Assembly: GCF_012241385.1 (NCBI RefSeq)
Contig: NZ_JAAVXB010000001.1
Coordinates: 558,001 to 622,000, forward strand
Direction: 5' to 3'
DNA from: Solimonas marina
Lineage (GTDB): Bacteria > Pseudomonadota > Gammaproteobacteria > Nevskiales > Nevskiaceae
DNA length: 64,000 nucleotides
Notes under the pieces: generated by a model
The model's database searches: none
What the model saw: the letters and a program-made list of their open reading frames with translations, nothing else
What the model was told of the DNA's origin: nothing
Made by a program: the position numbers and the translations under genes
In this document: in pieces, positions 1-11,121 of the stretch
Position numbering within the stretch: position 1 is the first letter of the stretch
Layout of the letters: each line of letters starts with the position of its first letter

Positions 1-181
1 GGGCTTTTAAGAAGTTGTGCGCTGAAGTGGGGTGAGCGTCTGGACAGCGCGCCGAACAAGCTGTGGATAGAATTGATGCAAGGCTTATCCACAACTCGTT
101 CGAGCGGCCTTACAGGGGTTTACGGTAGCGTTTTTTGATTTCAAGTTTTTGATTTTTAATATTTTTTTTGGATTATCAACA
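1..181. other. oriC: Part of the chromosomal origin (oriC) upstream of dnaN
   Basis: This gene-free stretch lies directly before dnaN, where many gammaproteobacteria (Pseudomonas, Xanthomonas) carry oriC between dnaA and dnaN. I see a perfect DnaA box TTATCCACA at 85-93, an inverted near-match (TGTGGATAG, one mismatch) at 62-70, and another near-match TTATCAACA at 173-181. Between them, about 130-172, is a T-rich tract in otherwise GC-rich DNA that could serve as the DNA-unwinding element. dnaA itself is not in the window and would be expected just to the left, so the origin may be only partly included. Origin function is inferred from position and motifs. Confidence 0.7.
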
Positions 182-248
182 CGCATGGGACAGGCCTGTT
201 ATTGCTGGTCTGAAGTTCTTACGAAAAGACGAAAACAATCGGTCGACT

Positions 249-1349
249 ATGAAACTGCAAGTTGGACGTAACGAGTTGTTGTCGGCGCTGTCGGCAGTGA
301 TCGGCGTGGTTGAGCGACGGCAGACCTTGCCGGTGCTGTCGAACTTCCTGCTCGATCTGCGCGACGACGAACTGGTCGTGACGGGGACCGATCTGGAAAT
401 CGAGCTGGAAGCGCGAGCCCGTGTGCAGAATCTCGCGCCTGGTCGTGCGACGGTACCGGCACGCAAGCTTTTCGATATCTGCCGCGGTCTACCGGAAGGT
501 GCCGAAATCAGTCTCGAAGTCGGCGGCGACAAAGCGCTACTGAAGTCGGGTCGTAGCCGCTATTCGTTGTCGTGCTTGAAGGCCGATGAATTTCCGGCGC
601 TAGGCCGAGTCACGGACGGCCGCGAGTTGAGCATGGCGCAGGCCCAGCTCCGCTCGTTGATCGAACGAACGCAATTCGCGATGGCACAGCAGGACGTGCG
701 CTATTACCTCAACGGCACCTTGCTTGAGGTGGATGCGGGCCGCGTTCGTGCTGTCGCCACCGACGGTCATCGCTTGGCGTTGAGCGAAGCGACGCTGGAG
801 ACGGGAATCAGTGAACGGATTCAGGTCATCGTGCCGCGCAAGGCGATCCTGGAATTGCAGCGTCTGCTTGATTCGACTGATGAACCGGCAAAGGTCCGTA
901 TCAGCGCCACGCAGATCGAGGTGGACCTCGACGTCGTCAGGCTGACGACCAAACTGATCGATGGCCGTTTCCCGGACTATGAGCGGGTGGTGCCGGAATC
1001 GGGCGACAAGAAACTGCAGGCGGATCGCGAGATGGTGAAGCGGGCGTTGGCGCGGACGGCGATTCTGTCGAACGAGAAGTTTCGTGGCGTGCGCCTGACG
1101 ATTGATGGCAGCAAACTGAGCCTGCAGACGCACAACCCGGAACACGAGGAAGCGGAAGAAGATCTGGAAGTCGGCTATGAAGGCGGCCCGATCGAAATCG
1201 GCTTCAACGTTAATTATTTGCTCGATGCACTCGGTGCCTTGAACAGCGAGCAGTTCGTGATGGAACTGAAGAATGCCGATTCGAGCGGCCTGATCCACGC
1301 GCTCGACGACGAGTCGAGCAAATACGTCGTCATGCCGATGCGACTGTGA
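249..1349 (+). CDS. dnaN: DNA polymerase III beta subunit (sliding clamp)
   Basis: The 366-residue product matches the usual length of the beta clamp, the ring that tethers DNA polymerase III to DNA. I chose the ATG at 249 (MKLQVGRNELL), which gives the normal clamp N-terminus. An upstream in-frame ATG at 168 would add 27 residues lying within the origin AT-rich region and is unlikely. The characteristic N-terminal VIGVVERRQTLPVLSN segment and the C-terminal VMPMRL end are present. recF follows after 9 bases, the conserved dnaA-dnaN-recF-gyrB order. Confidence 0.97.
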   Translation: MKLQVGRNELLSALSAVIGVVERRQTLPVLSNFLLDLRDDELVVTGTDLEIELEARARVQNLAPGRATVPARKLFDICRGLPEGAEISLEVGGDKALLKSGRSRYSLSCLKADEFPALGRVTDGRELSMAQAQLRSLIERTQFAMAQQDVRYYLNGTLLEVDAGRVRAVATDGHRLALSEATLETGISERIQVIVPRKAILELQRLLDSTDEPAKVRISATQIEVDLDVVRLTTKLIDGRFPDYERVVPESGDKKLQADREMVKRALARTAILSNEKFRGVRLTIDGSKLSLQTHNPEHEEAEEDLEVGYEGGPIEIGFNVNYLLDALGALNSEQFVMELKNADSSGLIHALDDESSKYVVMPMRL

Positions 1350-1358
1350 GTCCTGTTC

Positions 1359-2420
1359 ATGCGGATTGTTCAGCTCAAGGCTGAAAATTTCCGCCGCTTC
1401 GAACGATTGAGCCTGCCGCTGTCGAGCAGGCTCAATTTGTTTGTGGGGGAGAACGCGGCCGGCAAGACGAGCTTGCTGGAGATGCTGTACTGCCTGAATC
1501 GGGCTCGATCGTTTCGCGGCAATGTGATGTCGGAGCTGGCCGGGCCGGCGAGCCGGCAATGGACGGTCTTTGGTGCAAGTGAAGACCACGATGGTTTGCC
1601 GCATACCAGCGGCGTGCAGTGGAACGGCGATGCGCTCGATATTCGCGTCGACCGGTCGGCTGTGCGGAGCATGGAGCTGCTCCGCCTGTGCCCGACGCAG
1701 ATACTGGAACCGGGCATGCACCGTGTGGTTCTGGAAGGGCCGACGTATCGGCGTAGTTTTATCGATTGGGGAGTGTTCCACGTGGAACATTCCTTTCTGC
1801 CGACATGGCGTCGATACCGACGAGCCTTGAAGCAGCGCAATCAGCTGTTGAGGACACGGCGGTCTTCCAATGAGGTTGCAGCTTGGGAGCCTGAGCTGGC
1901 CGAAAGCGGCGAGGCGCTGCACGCGCTTCGTGTTCGGCATCTGGCTTCTATCGCGACGGCAGTCAACGAACGAATACGCAGCTTCCTCGATGAGGGTGAG
2001 TGGACCTTCGATCTCAATCCTGGCTGGAAAGCGGATGTGGCGCTGCGCGAGGCGCTGGCACAGCATCGCGCGCGCGACCAGGAGTTGGGCACGACATCCG
2101 CCGGACCGCATCGTGCTGAACTGAAGATCCGGGCCGACGCCCGTAGCGTTCGCAACCGGATCAGCCGCGGGCAGCAGAAGCTGTTGTTGGCGGCGATGCT
2201 GCTCGCTCAGTGCGACGAAATCGCCAGATCGAGCGGTCGAGCACCCATCGTATTGATTGACGACTTCACGGCAGAGCTGGCGCCGCGATTCCAGGCGCGC
2301 CTCGCTGATGCATTAGCGGGCTACGCTGGTCAGAGCTTTGTTACCGCGTTCGAGCCCGTCCCGTCTCTGGACGCCGTTGCGACGATGTTCCACGTGGAAC
2401 ATGGAAAAGTCCGGCGATGA
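1359..2420 (+). CDS. recF: DNA replication and repair protein RecF
   Basis: This 353-residue SMC-like ATPase acts with RecO and RecR to load RecA at single-strand gaps. A Walker A motif GENAAGKT lies near residues 30-37 behind the typical N-terminus MRIVQLKAENFRRF. The ABC-type signature region (SRGQQKLLLAAMLLAQ) and a Walker B (PIVLIDDFTAEL) are near the C-terminus. The gene contains two perfect 16-bp parS palindromes at 1774-1789 and 2386-2401. Each encodes Phe-His-Val-Glu-His, so the protein carries the same pentapeptide twice, once in the middle and once close to its C-terminus. It sits between dnaN and gyrB as in most gammaproteobacteria. Confidence 0.96.
   Translation: MRIVQLKAENFRRFERLSLPLSSRLNLFVGENAAGKTSLLEMLYCLNRARSFRGNVMSELAGPASRQWTVFGASEDHDGLPHTSGVQWNGDALDIRVDRSAVRSMELLRLCPTQILEPGMHRVVLEGPTYRRSFIDWGVFHVEHSFLPTWRRYRRALKQRNQLLRTRRSSNEVAAWEPELAESGEALHALRVRHLASIATAVNERIRSFLDEGEWTFDLNPGWKADVALREALAQHRARDQELGTTSAGPHRAELKIRADARSVRNRISRGQQKLLLAAMLLAQCDEIARSSGRAPIVLIDDFTAELAPRFQARLADALAGYAGQSFVTAFEPVPSLDAVATMFHVEHGKVRR
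1774..1789. promoter_or_regulatory. parS: parS centromere site 1 (inside recF)
   Basis: The sequence TGTTCCACGTGGAACA is a perfect 16-bp palindrome and equals the parS consensus bound by ParB in Pseudomonas-type chromosomes. Its location less than 2 kb from oriC is typical, since parS sites cluster near the origin. It lies inside the recF coding frame and encodes Phe-His-Val-Glu-His. ParB binding here is established for the motif and inferred for this organism. Confidence 0.93.
2386..2401. promoter_or_regulatory. parS: parS centromere site 2 (3' end of recF)
   Basis: A second copy of TGTTCCACGTGGAACA, identical to the first, starts 612 bp downstream near the end of recF. It encodes the same Phe-His-Val-Glu-His residues, here just before the final Gly-Lys-Val-Arg-Arg. 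Two identical sites at this spacing suggest a small parS cluster on which ParB can nucleate and spread. Confidence 0.93.
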
Positions 2421-2479
2421 CCCCATCTATACCAATCTTTTCCCCAGCTTTATCCCCGGAGCAAAAGGCTGGCGGATGC

Positions 2480-2485
2480 TAAAAT
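2480..2485 (+). promoter_or_regulatory. Possible -10 element of a gyrB promoter
   Basis: TAAAAT lies 27 bases before the gyrB start codon in an otherwise GC-rich gap and matches five of six bases of the -10 consensus. I see no good -35 hexamer at the right distance, so this is a weak candidate. gyrB could also be read from upstream promoters. Confidence 0.25.
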
Positions 2486-2509
2486 TAACGCTTCACATTC
2501 GAGCATTGA

Positions 2510-4984
<2,475 letters not shown>

Positions 4985-5000
4985 GGCAGAACGCTGAAAG

Positions 5001-5037
5001 ACGCCCGGACGCCGCATCGGCAGCGTCCGGGCGTTTT
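5001..5037 (+). terminator. Rho-independent terminator after gyrB
   Basis: A perfect 12-bp stem (ACGCCCGGACGC at 5001-5012, its complement at 5023-5034) with a 10-base loop is followed by a run of T. It lies 17 bases after the gyrB stop and between convergent genes, so it may also limit transcription arriving from the minus-strand gene. Confidence 0.9.
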
Positions 5038-5046
5038 CGTTGGGGC

Positions 5047-5637
5047 TCAGTTGCTGGCCAGCGCGATCGCTTCGTCGAGATTCAGTCGTGCGTACGGCAG
5101 GCCGGTCATCGGACTGATCGGCGTTCGGCGCAGGTCGTCGGTCATGAAGACGGCAAGGTCGACGCCAACACCATCGGTACTGAAGCGCAGCAAGGGGACC
5201 TGTTCTTCGCGGCCACCCGGATATTTGTAGCGGCGCTCGTCAATGTCGAAGTCGATGCCACGATCGAGCAGGAACATGTCGAGCAATTCCGATTGCTCGG
5301 CAAACACGTGTAGCTGCAGGTGGTGGGCAACGGTCACCGCACCGCTGACCGCGCCACCGGTCAGGCGCGGCTCGAAAGCCGCCAGACTGCGCATCAATCG
5401 CGGCGCAAGCTGACGCATTCGTGCCAGCCTTTGTGTATATGCGGCGCCGCCGAACAGCCGTAGATAATCAATCACCGCAGCGTCGACCTGTCCGTTATCC
5501 GGCAGCGACGTATGACGCGATGGCAGGCCGAGCCGATGCAATGCCTTGAGCTTTGCTGCGTGATAGTCGATCAGCGACTCGCTGCAGACGATGCGAGCTG
5601 CTTCTTCGGCGATGACGTTGCGCAGTGGTGCCTGCAT
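5047..5637 (-). CDS. Uncharacterised protein, second gene of the mrcA unit
   Basis: This gene codes for 196 residues if it starts at the ATG at 5637 (MQAPLRNVIAEEAARIV). That start lies 10 bases after the mrcA stop, and longer starts would overlap mrcA. I do not recognise a firm family. The sequence is soluble, with no signal peptide or membrane segment, and has a C-terminal stretch (PGGREEQVPLLRF, then DLAVFMTDDLRRTPISP) that resembles uncharacterised proteins with a nucleotidyltransferase-like fold. That assignment is only an impression. Tight linkage to a peptidoglycan synthase suggests co-expression. Confidence 0.75.
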   Translation of the reverse strand: MQAPLRNVIAEEAARIVCSESLIDYHAAKLKALHRLGLPSRHTSLPDNGQVDAAVIDYLRLFGGAAYTQRLARMRQLAPRLMRSLAAFEPRLTGGAVSGAVTVAHHLQLHVFAEQSELLDMFLLDRGIDFDIDERRYKYPGGREEQVPLLRFSTDGVGVDLAVFMTDDLRRTPISPMTGLPYARLNLDEAIALASN

Positions 5638-5647
5638 CGGACGACCG

Positions 5648-8083
5648 TCAGTAAAGATCCTCGAGGCCGGCCTTGTTCGGATCGTGGCGCGGATCGTTGG
5701 TTTCGGGCTCGGGGACGTGATCCTGTTGGACGATATCGAAAACGGCGTCCGGCGAGCCCGGCGGCGCGAGCTTGCCGGTCTTCGGGTCGATACGCACTTC
5801 AACCAGGCCCGGCGGCTGCGGCAATCGCGCTTGCGGCACGTCCTTCAAGGCGGCGCGCATGTAGTCGATCCAGATCGGCAGCGCGGCCTTGGCGCCCACT
5901 TCGCCGCGGCCCAGCGGCGTTGGTTGGTCATAGCCGACCCAGGCGACGCCGACCTGCGTTTCCTGAAAGCCATTGAACCAGGCGTCCGTCTGGTCGTTGG
6001 TGGTGCCGGTCTTGCCGGCCAGATCGCTGCGATGCAGGACGTTGGTGCCGGCACCGGTTCCGCGCGTGGCGACGTCATGCATCATGTCCGAAATCAGCCA
6101 ATCGACCTGCGGTGACACGGTCCGCGTGGCCACGCCGCCGGTGTCGCTGTCGCCTGCGGTCGCTCCGTCCATGGGCGTCGTCTGCGTGCCTGCCGGAGTG
6201 TTGTTCGTTGCAGTCTGTTCGGGCGACGCTACGTTTGCCGCATCGCCGCCTTGTTCGTTCTCGCTGCCGTCATCCGGGCACTCCGGGCAAGCATGCTTGG
6301 GGTTCGCGGTGTACAGCGTCTTGCCGTCGCTGTCGCGCACTTCCGCGACGAAATAGGGGTCGACCAGGAAACCGCCGTTGGCAATCGTCGCGAAGCCGCG
6401 TGCCATTTCCAGCGGTGTAAACACGGCGCTGCCGAGTGCCATTGTCAGGTCGTTCGGCAAGCGGTCGACCGGCAGGCCGAAGCGCTGGACGTACTGCTTG
6501 GTGTAGTCGATGCCGATCGCCTGCAAGAGCCGGATCGAGACCAGATTACGCGAGTGCACGAGCGCCTCGCGCAGGCTCATCGGACCTTTGAGGTCGCCCT
6601 CGAAATTCTCCGGTCGCCAGGACGAATCGACCGACGGATCGTCGAAAACCACCGGCGCGTCGAGGAAGATGGATGCCGGCGTGTAGCCGTCGGCAAGACC
6701 GGCCGCGTAGAGGAAGGGTTTGAAGCCCGAACCGACCTGGCGGCGTGCCTGCGTCGCACGGTTGAACTTGTTGCTGTAGAAATCGAAACCGCCGACCAGC
6801 GCGTCGATCGCGCCATCCTTGGGCGCGAGGCCGACAAAAGCGCCCTGGACGGTCGGAATCTCGGCCAGACGCCAGCGATCGCCGTCGCGGCGAATGCGAA
6901 TCAGGTCCCCTGGGATCAGCGGCTTCTTGCCGAGACGCGCCCAGGCAAAATCTTTCGGCTCCAGTGTCAGCGCGCCATTGCCGGTCATCACCTTCAGCGC
7001 GCTATCGTCCTGCGAGACGACGACCGCCGGCAGCAAACCGGCCACCGGTGCGTGCTCGTCAAGTGCGTCGAGCAGCGCTTCATGGCCGTTGGCACTCAAC
7101 ACGTCCTCGGACAGATGTGCCTCCGGTCCGCGATAACTGTGCCGTTCGTCGTATGCCAGCAGGGCGTCGCGCAGTCCGGCCACGGCGGCGGTCTGCTTCG
7201 TCGAGTCGATGGTCGTGACGACCGTCAGGCCGCGGTCGTAAACGTCGTCGCCATAGCGATCGACCGCCCAGGCGCGTGCCATTTCAGCGACGTACTGTGC
7301 GTCGACGTCGACCTTGGCCTGATAGGGATGCGTCGTCTCCGGCTCCGCGCGTGCGTGCTCATACTGCGCTTGCGTGATGTAACCGAGGTCACGCATGCGA
7401 CCGAGCACGTAGTTGCGGCGATCGCGCGCGCGCTGTGGATTGGCGATCGGGTTGTCGCGCGACGGCGCCTTCGGCAGCCCGGCGATGGTCGCGATCTGCG
7501 CCAGGCTCAGGTCATGAATGTCCTTGCCGAAATAGACATAGGACGCAGCGCCGACGCCATAAGCGCGTTCGCCGAGAAAGATCTTGTTGAGGTAGAGCTC
7601 CAGGATTTCCTTCTTCGTGAGCTCGTGCTCGATCCGCAGGGAGAGCAGTATCTCCTTGAACTTACGGGTAAAAGTTCGCTCGTTCGAGAGAAAAACGTTG
7701 CGCGCCAGCTGCATGGTGATGGTGCTGCCACCCTGCGTCTTCTGTCCCGTCAGCGCGAGCTTGACGGCCGCACGCATCAGGCCTTCCCAGTCGACGCCCG
7801 GGTGCTCGAAGAAGCGGTCGTCTTCGGCCGCGAGGAAGGCGTGTATCACCTCGGGCGGAATCTGATCGTAGTGCAGCAAGGTCCGGCGCTCGGCGCCGAA
7901 TTCACCGATCAGCTTGCCATCGCTGGTTGTAACGCGCAGCGGGACCGAAAGCTGGATCTGGCGGATCGTGTCGACTGGCGGCAGATCGGCACTCAAATGC
8001 CGGATGCCGATCCAGACCGTTGCCGCGCCGATCAGCGCTAAAACCGCCACACAAAGTGTCGTTATCAATATCCAGCGTTTCAT
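5648..8083 (-). CDS. mrcA: Penicillin-binding protein 1A (bifunctional transglycosylase/transpeptidase)
   Basis: The 811-residue class A PBP polymerises glycan strands and cross-links peptidoglycan in the periplasm. A single N-terminal membrane anchor spans about residues 5-27. The GT51 domain shows EDDRFFEHPG near residue 88 and GGSTITMQLARN near residue 121. The transpeptidase domain shows the SxxK motif in GSGFKPFLYAAG, SRN, and AGKTGTTNDQTDAWF. The region between SRN and KTG holds a Thr/Ala/Asp-rich linker (about residues 600-660). It is divergent from pilM, the ponA-pilMNOPQ arrangement known in Pseudomonas and Xanthomonas. Confidence 0.95.
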   Translation of the reverse strand: MKRWILITTLCVAVLALIGAATVWIGIRHLSADLPPVDTIRQIQLSVPLRVTTSDGKLIGEFGAERRTLLHYDQIPPEVIHAFLAAEDDRFFEHPGVDWEGLMRAAVKLALTGQKTQGGSTITMQLARNVFLSNERTFTRKFKEILLSLRIEHELTKKEILELYLNKIFLGERAYGVGAASYVYFGKDIHDLSLAQIATIAGLPKAPSRDNPIANPQRARDRRNYVLGRMRDLGYITQAQYEHARAEPETTHPYQAKVDVDAQYVAEMARAWAVDRYGDDVYDRGLTVVTTIDSTKQTAAVAGLRDALLAYDERHSYRGPEAHLSEDVLSANGHEALLDALDEHAPVAGLLPAVVVSQDDSALKVMTGNGALTLEPKDFAWARLGKKPLIPGDLIRIRRDGDRWRLAEIPTVQGAFVGLAPKDGAIDALVGGFDFYSNKFNRATQARRQVGSGFKPFLYAAGLADGYTPASIFLDAPVVFDDPSVDSSWRPENFEGDLKGPMSLREALVHSRNLVSIRLLQAIGIDYTKQYVQRFGLPVDRLPNDLTMALGSAVFTPLEMARGFATIANGGFLVDPYFVAEVRDSDGKTLYTANPKHACPECPDDGSENEQGGDAANVASPEQTATNNTPAGTQTTPMDGATAGDSDTGGVATRTVSPQVDWLISDMMHDVATRGTGAGTNVLHRSDLAGKTGTTNDQTDAWFNGFQETQVGVAWVGYDQPTPLGRGEVGAKAALPIWIDYMRAALKDVPQARLPQPPGLVEVRIDPKTGKLAPPGSPDAVFDIVQQDHVPEPETNDPRHDPNKAGLEDLY

Positions 8084-8173
8084 GATTTTTCGCCGCTTCT
8101 GCGCGTAGCAGGGGGCCTGTCGAGTTGCAGAATGTTTACTTAAGCTTCAGATAGTTGCCGGAAGAACCTAGCG

Positions 8174-8201
8174 TTGCGGCGAAAGTTCTTTCCGTTATAG
8201 T
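8174..8201 (+). promoter_or_regulatory. Candidate promoter of the pilMNOPQ operon
   Basis: In the mrcA-pilM divergent gap I see TTGCGG (8174-8179) and TATAGT (8196-8201) separated by 16 bases. The -10 matches five of six consensus bases; the -35 is partial. It lies about 67 bases before the pilM start. This is a by-eye call. Confidence 0.35.
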
Positions 8202-8267
8202 ACGGTTCCGGGCCGGAAAAGTGTTTCGGGCACGCGGGGGAAAGTCAACGCGGCGGTACGAGGCTTT

Positions 8268-9356
8268 ATGGCGATCAAACAATCGCTGTTTGGCGGGGGA
8301 GATCAGCATCTGATCGGCCTGGACATCAGTTCCAGCGCGGTGAAACTGCTGGAGTTGTCGCGCAAGGGAGAGCGATTCCACGTCGAGGCATATGCCGTGG
8401 AACCGCTGCCGCCGAACGCCGTCTCCGACAAACAGATTACAGAACCACAGCTGGTGGCCGATGCCATCGGCCGTGCGGTCAATCGTGCCGGGACGCGCAC
8501 GCGTCAGGCCGCCGTGGCCGTTTCGGGCACCGCGGTCATTTCGAAGCTCATTGAAATGCCGTCGTCGCTGAGCGAGGACGAGCTCGAGGAGCAGATCCGC
8601 GCCGAGGCCGATCAGTACATTCCGTACCCGATCGACGAAGTGAATGTCGATTTCGAGATCGTCGGCCCGAACGCCAAGAACTCGGAAATGAGTGACGTGC
8701 TGCTGGCGGCGTGTCGCAAGGAATTCGTCGATCAGCGCTGCGCGGCGATCGAGTTGGCCGGCCTCAAACCCAAAGTCGTCGATATCGAGACCTACTCGCT
8801 CGAGAACGCCAGCGTGTTTCTCGAGCATCAGATGCCCGATGGCGGGCGCGGCAAGACGATCGCGATCGTCGATGTCGGTGGTACCACCAGCACGCTGCTG
8901 GTGCTGCATGACGGTCACACGATCTATACGCGTGACCAGAGCTTCGGTGGCCGTCAGCTGACCGAGGACATCATGCGCCACTACGCGATGGGCATTGATG
9001 AAGCCGAGCGCGGCAAACGCGATGGCACGCTGCCGGCCGATTACGCCGAGGACGTGCTGCCCGGTTTCATCGCCGACATGGCGATGCAGATCGAGCGCTC
9101 GTTGCAGTTCTTCTTCTCGGCGGTCACGCAGTACACGCAAATCGATCAGATCATCCTGGCCGGCGGCTGTGCGCAGATCACCGGCATCGACGCTGCAATC
9201 CAGGAGCGCCTGCAGATTCCGACGGTGACGGCGCGGCCGTTCGGGCAGATGAGCGTTGGTTCACGGGCCAAGCCCGCCTTGCTCGCGCGTGATGAGCCAT
9301 CGTTACTGATCGCCTGTGGCTTGGCATTTCGGGCGTTCGACGAGCCACGGCCATGA
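8268..9356 (+). CDS. pilM: Type IV pilus alignment protein PilM (actin-like ATPase)
   Basis: The 362-residue cytoplasmic protein has the FtsA/actin-like fold and recruits the N-terminus of PilN to the inner-membrane alignment complex. Features are the N-terminal phosphate-1 motif region (LIGLDISSSAVKLLEL), a second phosphate motif (IVDVGGTTSTLLVL near residue 202) and a late glycine motif (ILAGGCAQITGID). It is the first gene of pilMNOPQ and overlaps pilN by ATGA at 9353-9356. Confidence 0.96.
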   Translation: MAIKQSLFGGGDQHLIGLDISSSAVKLLELSRKGERFHVEAYAVEPLPPNAVSDKQITEPQLVADAIGRAVNRAGTRTRQAAVAVSGTAVISKLIEMPSSLSEDELEEQIRAEADQYIPYPIDEVNVDFEIVGPNAKNSEMSDVLLAACRKEFVDQRCAAIELAGLKPKVVDIETYSLENASVFLEHQMPDGGRGKTIAIVDVGGTTSTLLVLHDGHTIYTRDQSFGGRQLTEDIMRHYAMGIDEAERGKRDGTLPADYAEDVLPGFIADMAMQIERSLQFFFSAVTQYTQIDQIILAGGCAQITGIDAAIQERLQIPTVTARPFGQMSVGSRAKPALLARDEPSLLIACGLAFRAFDEPRP

Positions 9357-9937
9357 CCACACGCATCAATCTTCGCGACTGGCGCGCCGAGCGCCGCGAG
9401 CAGCGCAAGAAAAAGTTCGCGGCGATGATGGGCTTGGCGGCCTTCGGTGCGGCCGCCGTGGTTGTTGTGTCGATGGTGGTGATGAATGCCGCCGTCGACA
9501 ACCAGCGCACGCGCAACAGTCGATTGCAGGCCGAAATTCGCGAAATGGATCAAAAGACCAAGGAGATCGAGGATCTCCAGAAGGTCAAGGACAACCTGCT
9601 GGCGCGCATGAAGGTCATCGAAGATCTGCAGGCCAATCGCGCGGCGACCGTGCACTTCTTTGACGAGATCGTCAGTACATTGCCGAACGGGGTGAATCTG
9701 ACGTCTCTGAAGGAACAGGGCAGCAGCGTCACACTCGATGGCATTGCCGACTCCAACGGTCGCATTTCGACGTATATGAAGAATCTTGATGCGTCACCGT
9801 GGTTTGCCGATCCGCGGCTGGTCGTCATCAAGAGTAATGACAAGGATCATCAGCGCAAGTCCAGCTTCACGCTGACCGTCAAGGTGCTCAACCGTCCCGA
9901 CGACAAGCAGTCCGTCGAACAGGAGGACAGCCCATGA
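9353..9937 (+). CDS. pilN: Type IV pilus assembly protein PilN
   Basis: The 194-residue bitopic inner-membrane protein has a short cytoplasmic tail starting TTRINLRDWRAERREQRKKKF, whose INLRDWR segment is the PilM-binding motif. A membrane helix follows at about residues 24-45, then a periplasmic coiled coil and a ferredoxin-like domain. It pairs with PilO. It overlaps pilM and pilO by four bases each, indicating coupled translation and fixed stoichiometry. Confidence 0.95.
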   Translation: MTTRINLRDWRAERREQRKKKFAAMMGLAAFGAAAVVVVSMVVMNAAVDNQRTRNSRLQAEIREMDQKTKEIEDLQKVKDNLLARMKVIEDLQANRAATVHFFDEIVSTLPNGVNLTSLKEQGSSVTLDGIADSNGRISTYMKNLDASPWFADPRLVVIKSNDKDHQRKSSFTLTVKVLNRPDDKQSVEQEDSP

Positions 9938-10596
9938 CACCGCAGGAAGTTCTCAATCAGCTGCAGACGCTGGACGCGAACAATCCGGGCGCCTGGCCGA
10001 AGTGGGTTCGCATCGCTGCGGCGATCGGGCTGGCGGCGGCGCTCATTTTCGCCGGCATCTGGGTCATCGTTCGGCCGATCCATGAAGAACTGGTTTCGTC
10101 TCGCGGGCAGGAACTGAAGCTGCGTAAGGAATTCGAGGAGAAGCAGAAGAAGGTCGCGGCGCTCGATGCTTATCGCGAGCAACTCGCCGAGATGGAACGC
10201 ACCTTCGGCGCGATGCTCAAGCAGTTACCGAGCAAGGCCGAAGTGGCCAACCTGCTCAACGACATTTCCCAGACGCGCATTGCCAGCGGTCTTGACGAGG
10301 AACTGTTCCAGCCGCAGGGCGAAGTGCCGAAGGAGTTCTACGCGGAAATCCCGAACAAGATCGTCGTCGTTGGTGATTACCACGAGATGGGCAACTTCGT
10401 CAGCGGCGTCGCCGCGCTGCCACGCATCGTCACGATCGAAGACGTCGAGATCAAGCCGATCAATGCCAAGGCCGGATCGTCGACGCAGTTACGCATGACG
10501 GCGGTTGCGAAGACTTACCGCTACCTTGACGACGACGAGATTGCTGCGCAAAGCCAGAGCAAGAACAAGGGCAAAAAGAAGGGAGGCCGGAAATGA
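9934..10596 (+). CDS. pilO: Type IV pilus assembly protein PilO
   Basis: The 220-residue partner of PilN has a cytoplasmic N-terminus, one membrane helix (about residues 29-48), a coiled coil rich in Glu/Lys/Gln and a periplasmic PilO domain. The C-terminus ends in a basic run (KNKGKKKGGRK), longer and more lysine-rich than I would expect. It overlaps pilN and pilP by ATGA. The PilNO dimer links the motor to PilP and the secretin. Confidence 0.95.
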   Translation: MTPQEVLNQLQTLDANNPGAWPKWVRIAAAIGLAAALIFAGIWVIVRPIHEELVSSRGQELKLRKEFEEKQKKVAALDAYREQLAEMERTFGAMLKQLPSKAEVANLLNDISQTRIASGLDEELFQPQGEVPKEFYAEIPNKIVVVGDYHEMGNFVSGVAALPRIVTIEDVEIKPINAKAGSSTQLRMTAVAKTYRYLDDDEIAAQSQSKNKGKKKGGRK

Positions 10597-11102
10597 GCAT
10601 CCGCGCACTCCTGATCTTTGCTCTGGCGCTGGGCGTCACCGCCTGCGGTTCGAATAACTCGGACCTCGATCGCTACATCGCCGAAGTCAAAGCTCGCAAG
10701 TCCAAGAACATCGAGCCAATCCCGCAGGTCAAGCCCTATCAGCCGTACAGCTACACGATGGCCGGCAAGCGCGATCCATTCGTACTCGGCGATCCCAACG
10801 CCAACTCCGAGCGTAATCCGAACGGTCCGCGCCCGAATCTGCGTCGAAATCGCGAACCGCTTGAGGAATATCCGCTCGATGCGCTGAGCATGATGGGCGT
10901 TATCACGACGCCGCAGGCCACCTATGCGCTGGTCAAGGCACCGGACGGTGTCGTGCATCGTGTCGGTCTGCACGAGCATATGGGCCAGAACTATGGCGAA
11001 GTCGTCGCCATTGATGAATCCGAAATCAAGCTGCTCGAACTGGTGCCGGACGGTTTCGGCGGCTGGACGCAGCGCAGCGCCAGCCTCGCGCTGAGCCAGT
11101 GA
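10593..11102 (+). CDS. pilP: Type IV pilus lipoprotein PilP
   Basis: The 169-residue lipoprotein connects the inner-membrane PilNO complex to the PilQ secretin. The N-terminal signal ends in a lipobox (GVTAC, Cys at about residue 18). A flexible segment of about 60 residues is followed by a beta-sandwich domain (DALSMMGVITTPQATYALVKA). It overlaps pilO by four bases and precedes pilQ by 19 bases. Confidence 0.95.
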   Translation: MSIRALLIFALALGVTACGSNNSDLDRYIAEVKARKSKNIEPIPQVKPYQPYSYTMAGKRDPFVLGDPNANSERNPNGPRPNLRRNREPLEEYPLDALSMMGVITTPQATYALVKAPDGVVHRVGLHEHMGQNYGEVVAIDESEIKLLELVPDGFGGWTQRSASLALSQ

Positions 11103-11121
11103 CGCTTTTCAGGGAGTTGCC

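Noticed and set aside
168-248. N-terminal extension of dnaN from an ATG at 168
   Set aside because: It lies in the origin AT-rich tract, adds residues absent from beta clamps and lacks a ribosome site; the ATG at 249 gives the normal N-terminus.
6251-8041. A 596-codon plus-strand open frame opposite mrcA
   Set aside because: mrcA on the minus strand shows all transglycosylase and transpeptidase motifs; the opposite frame has no recognisable domain.
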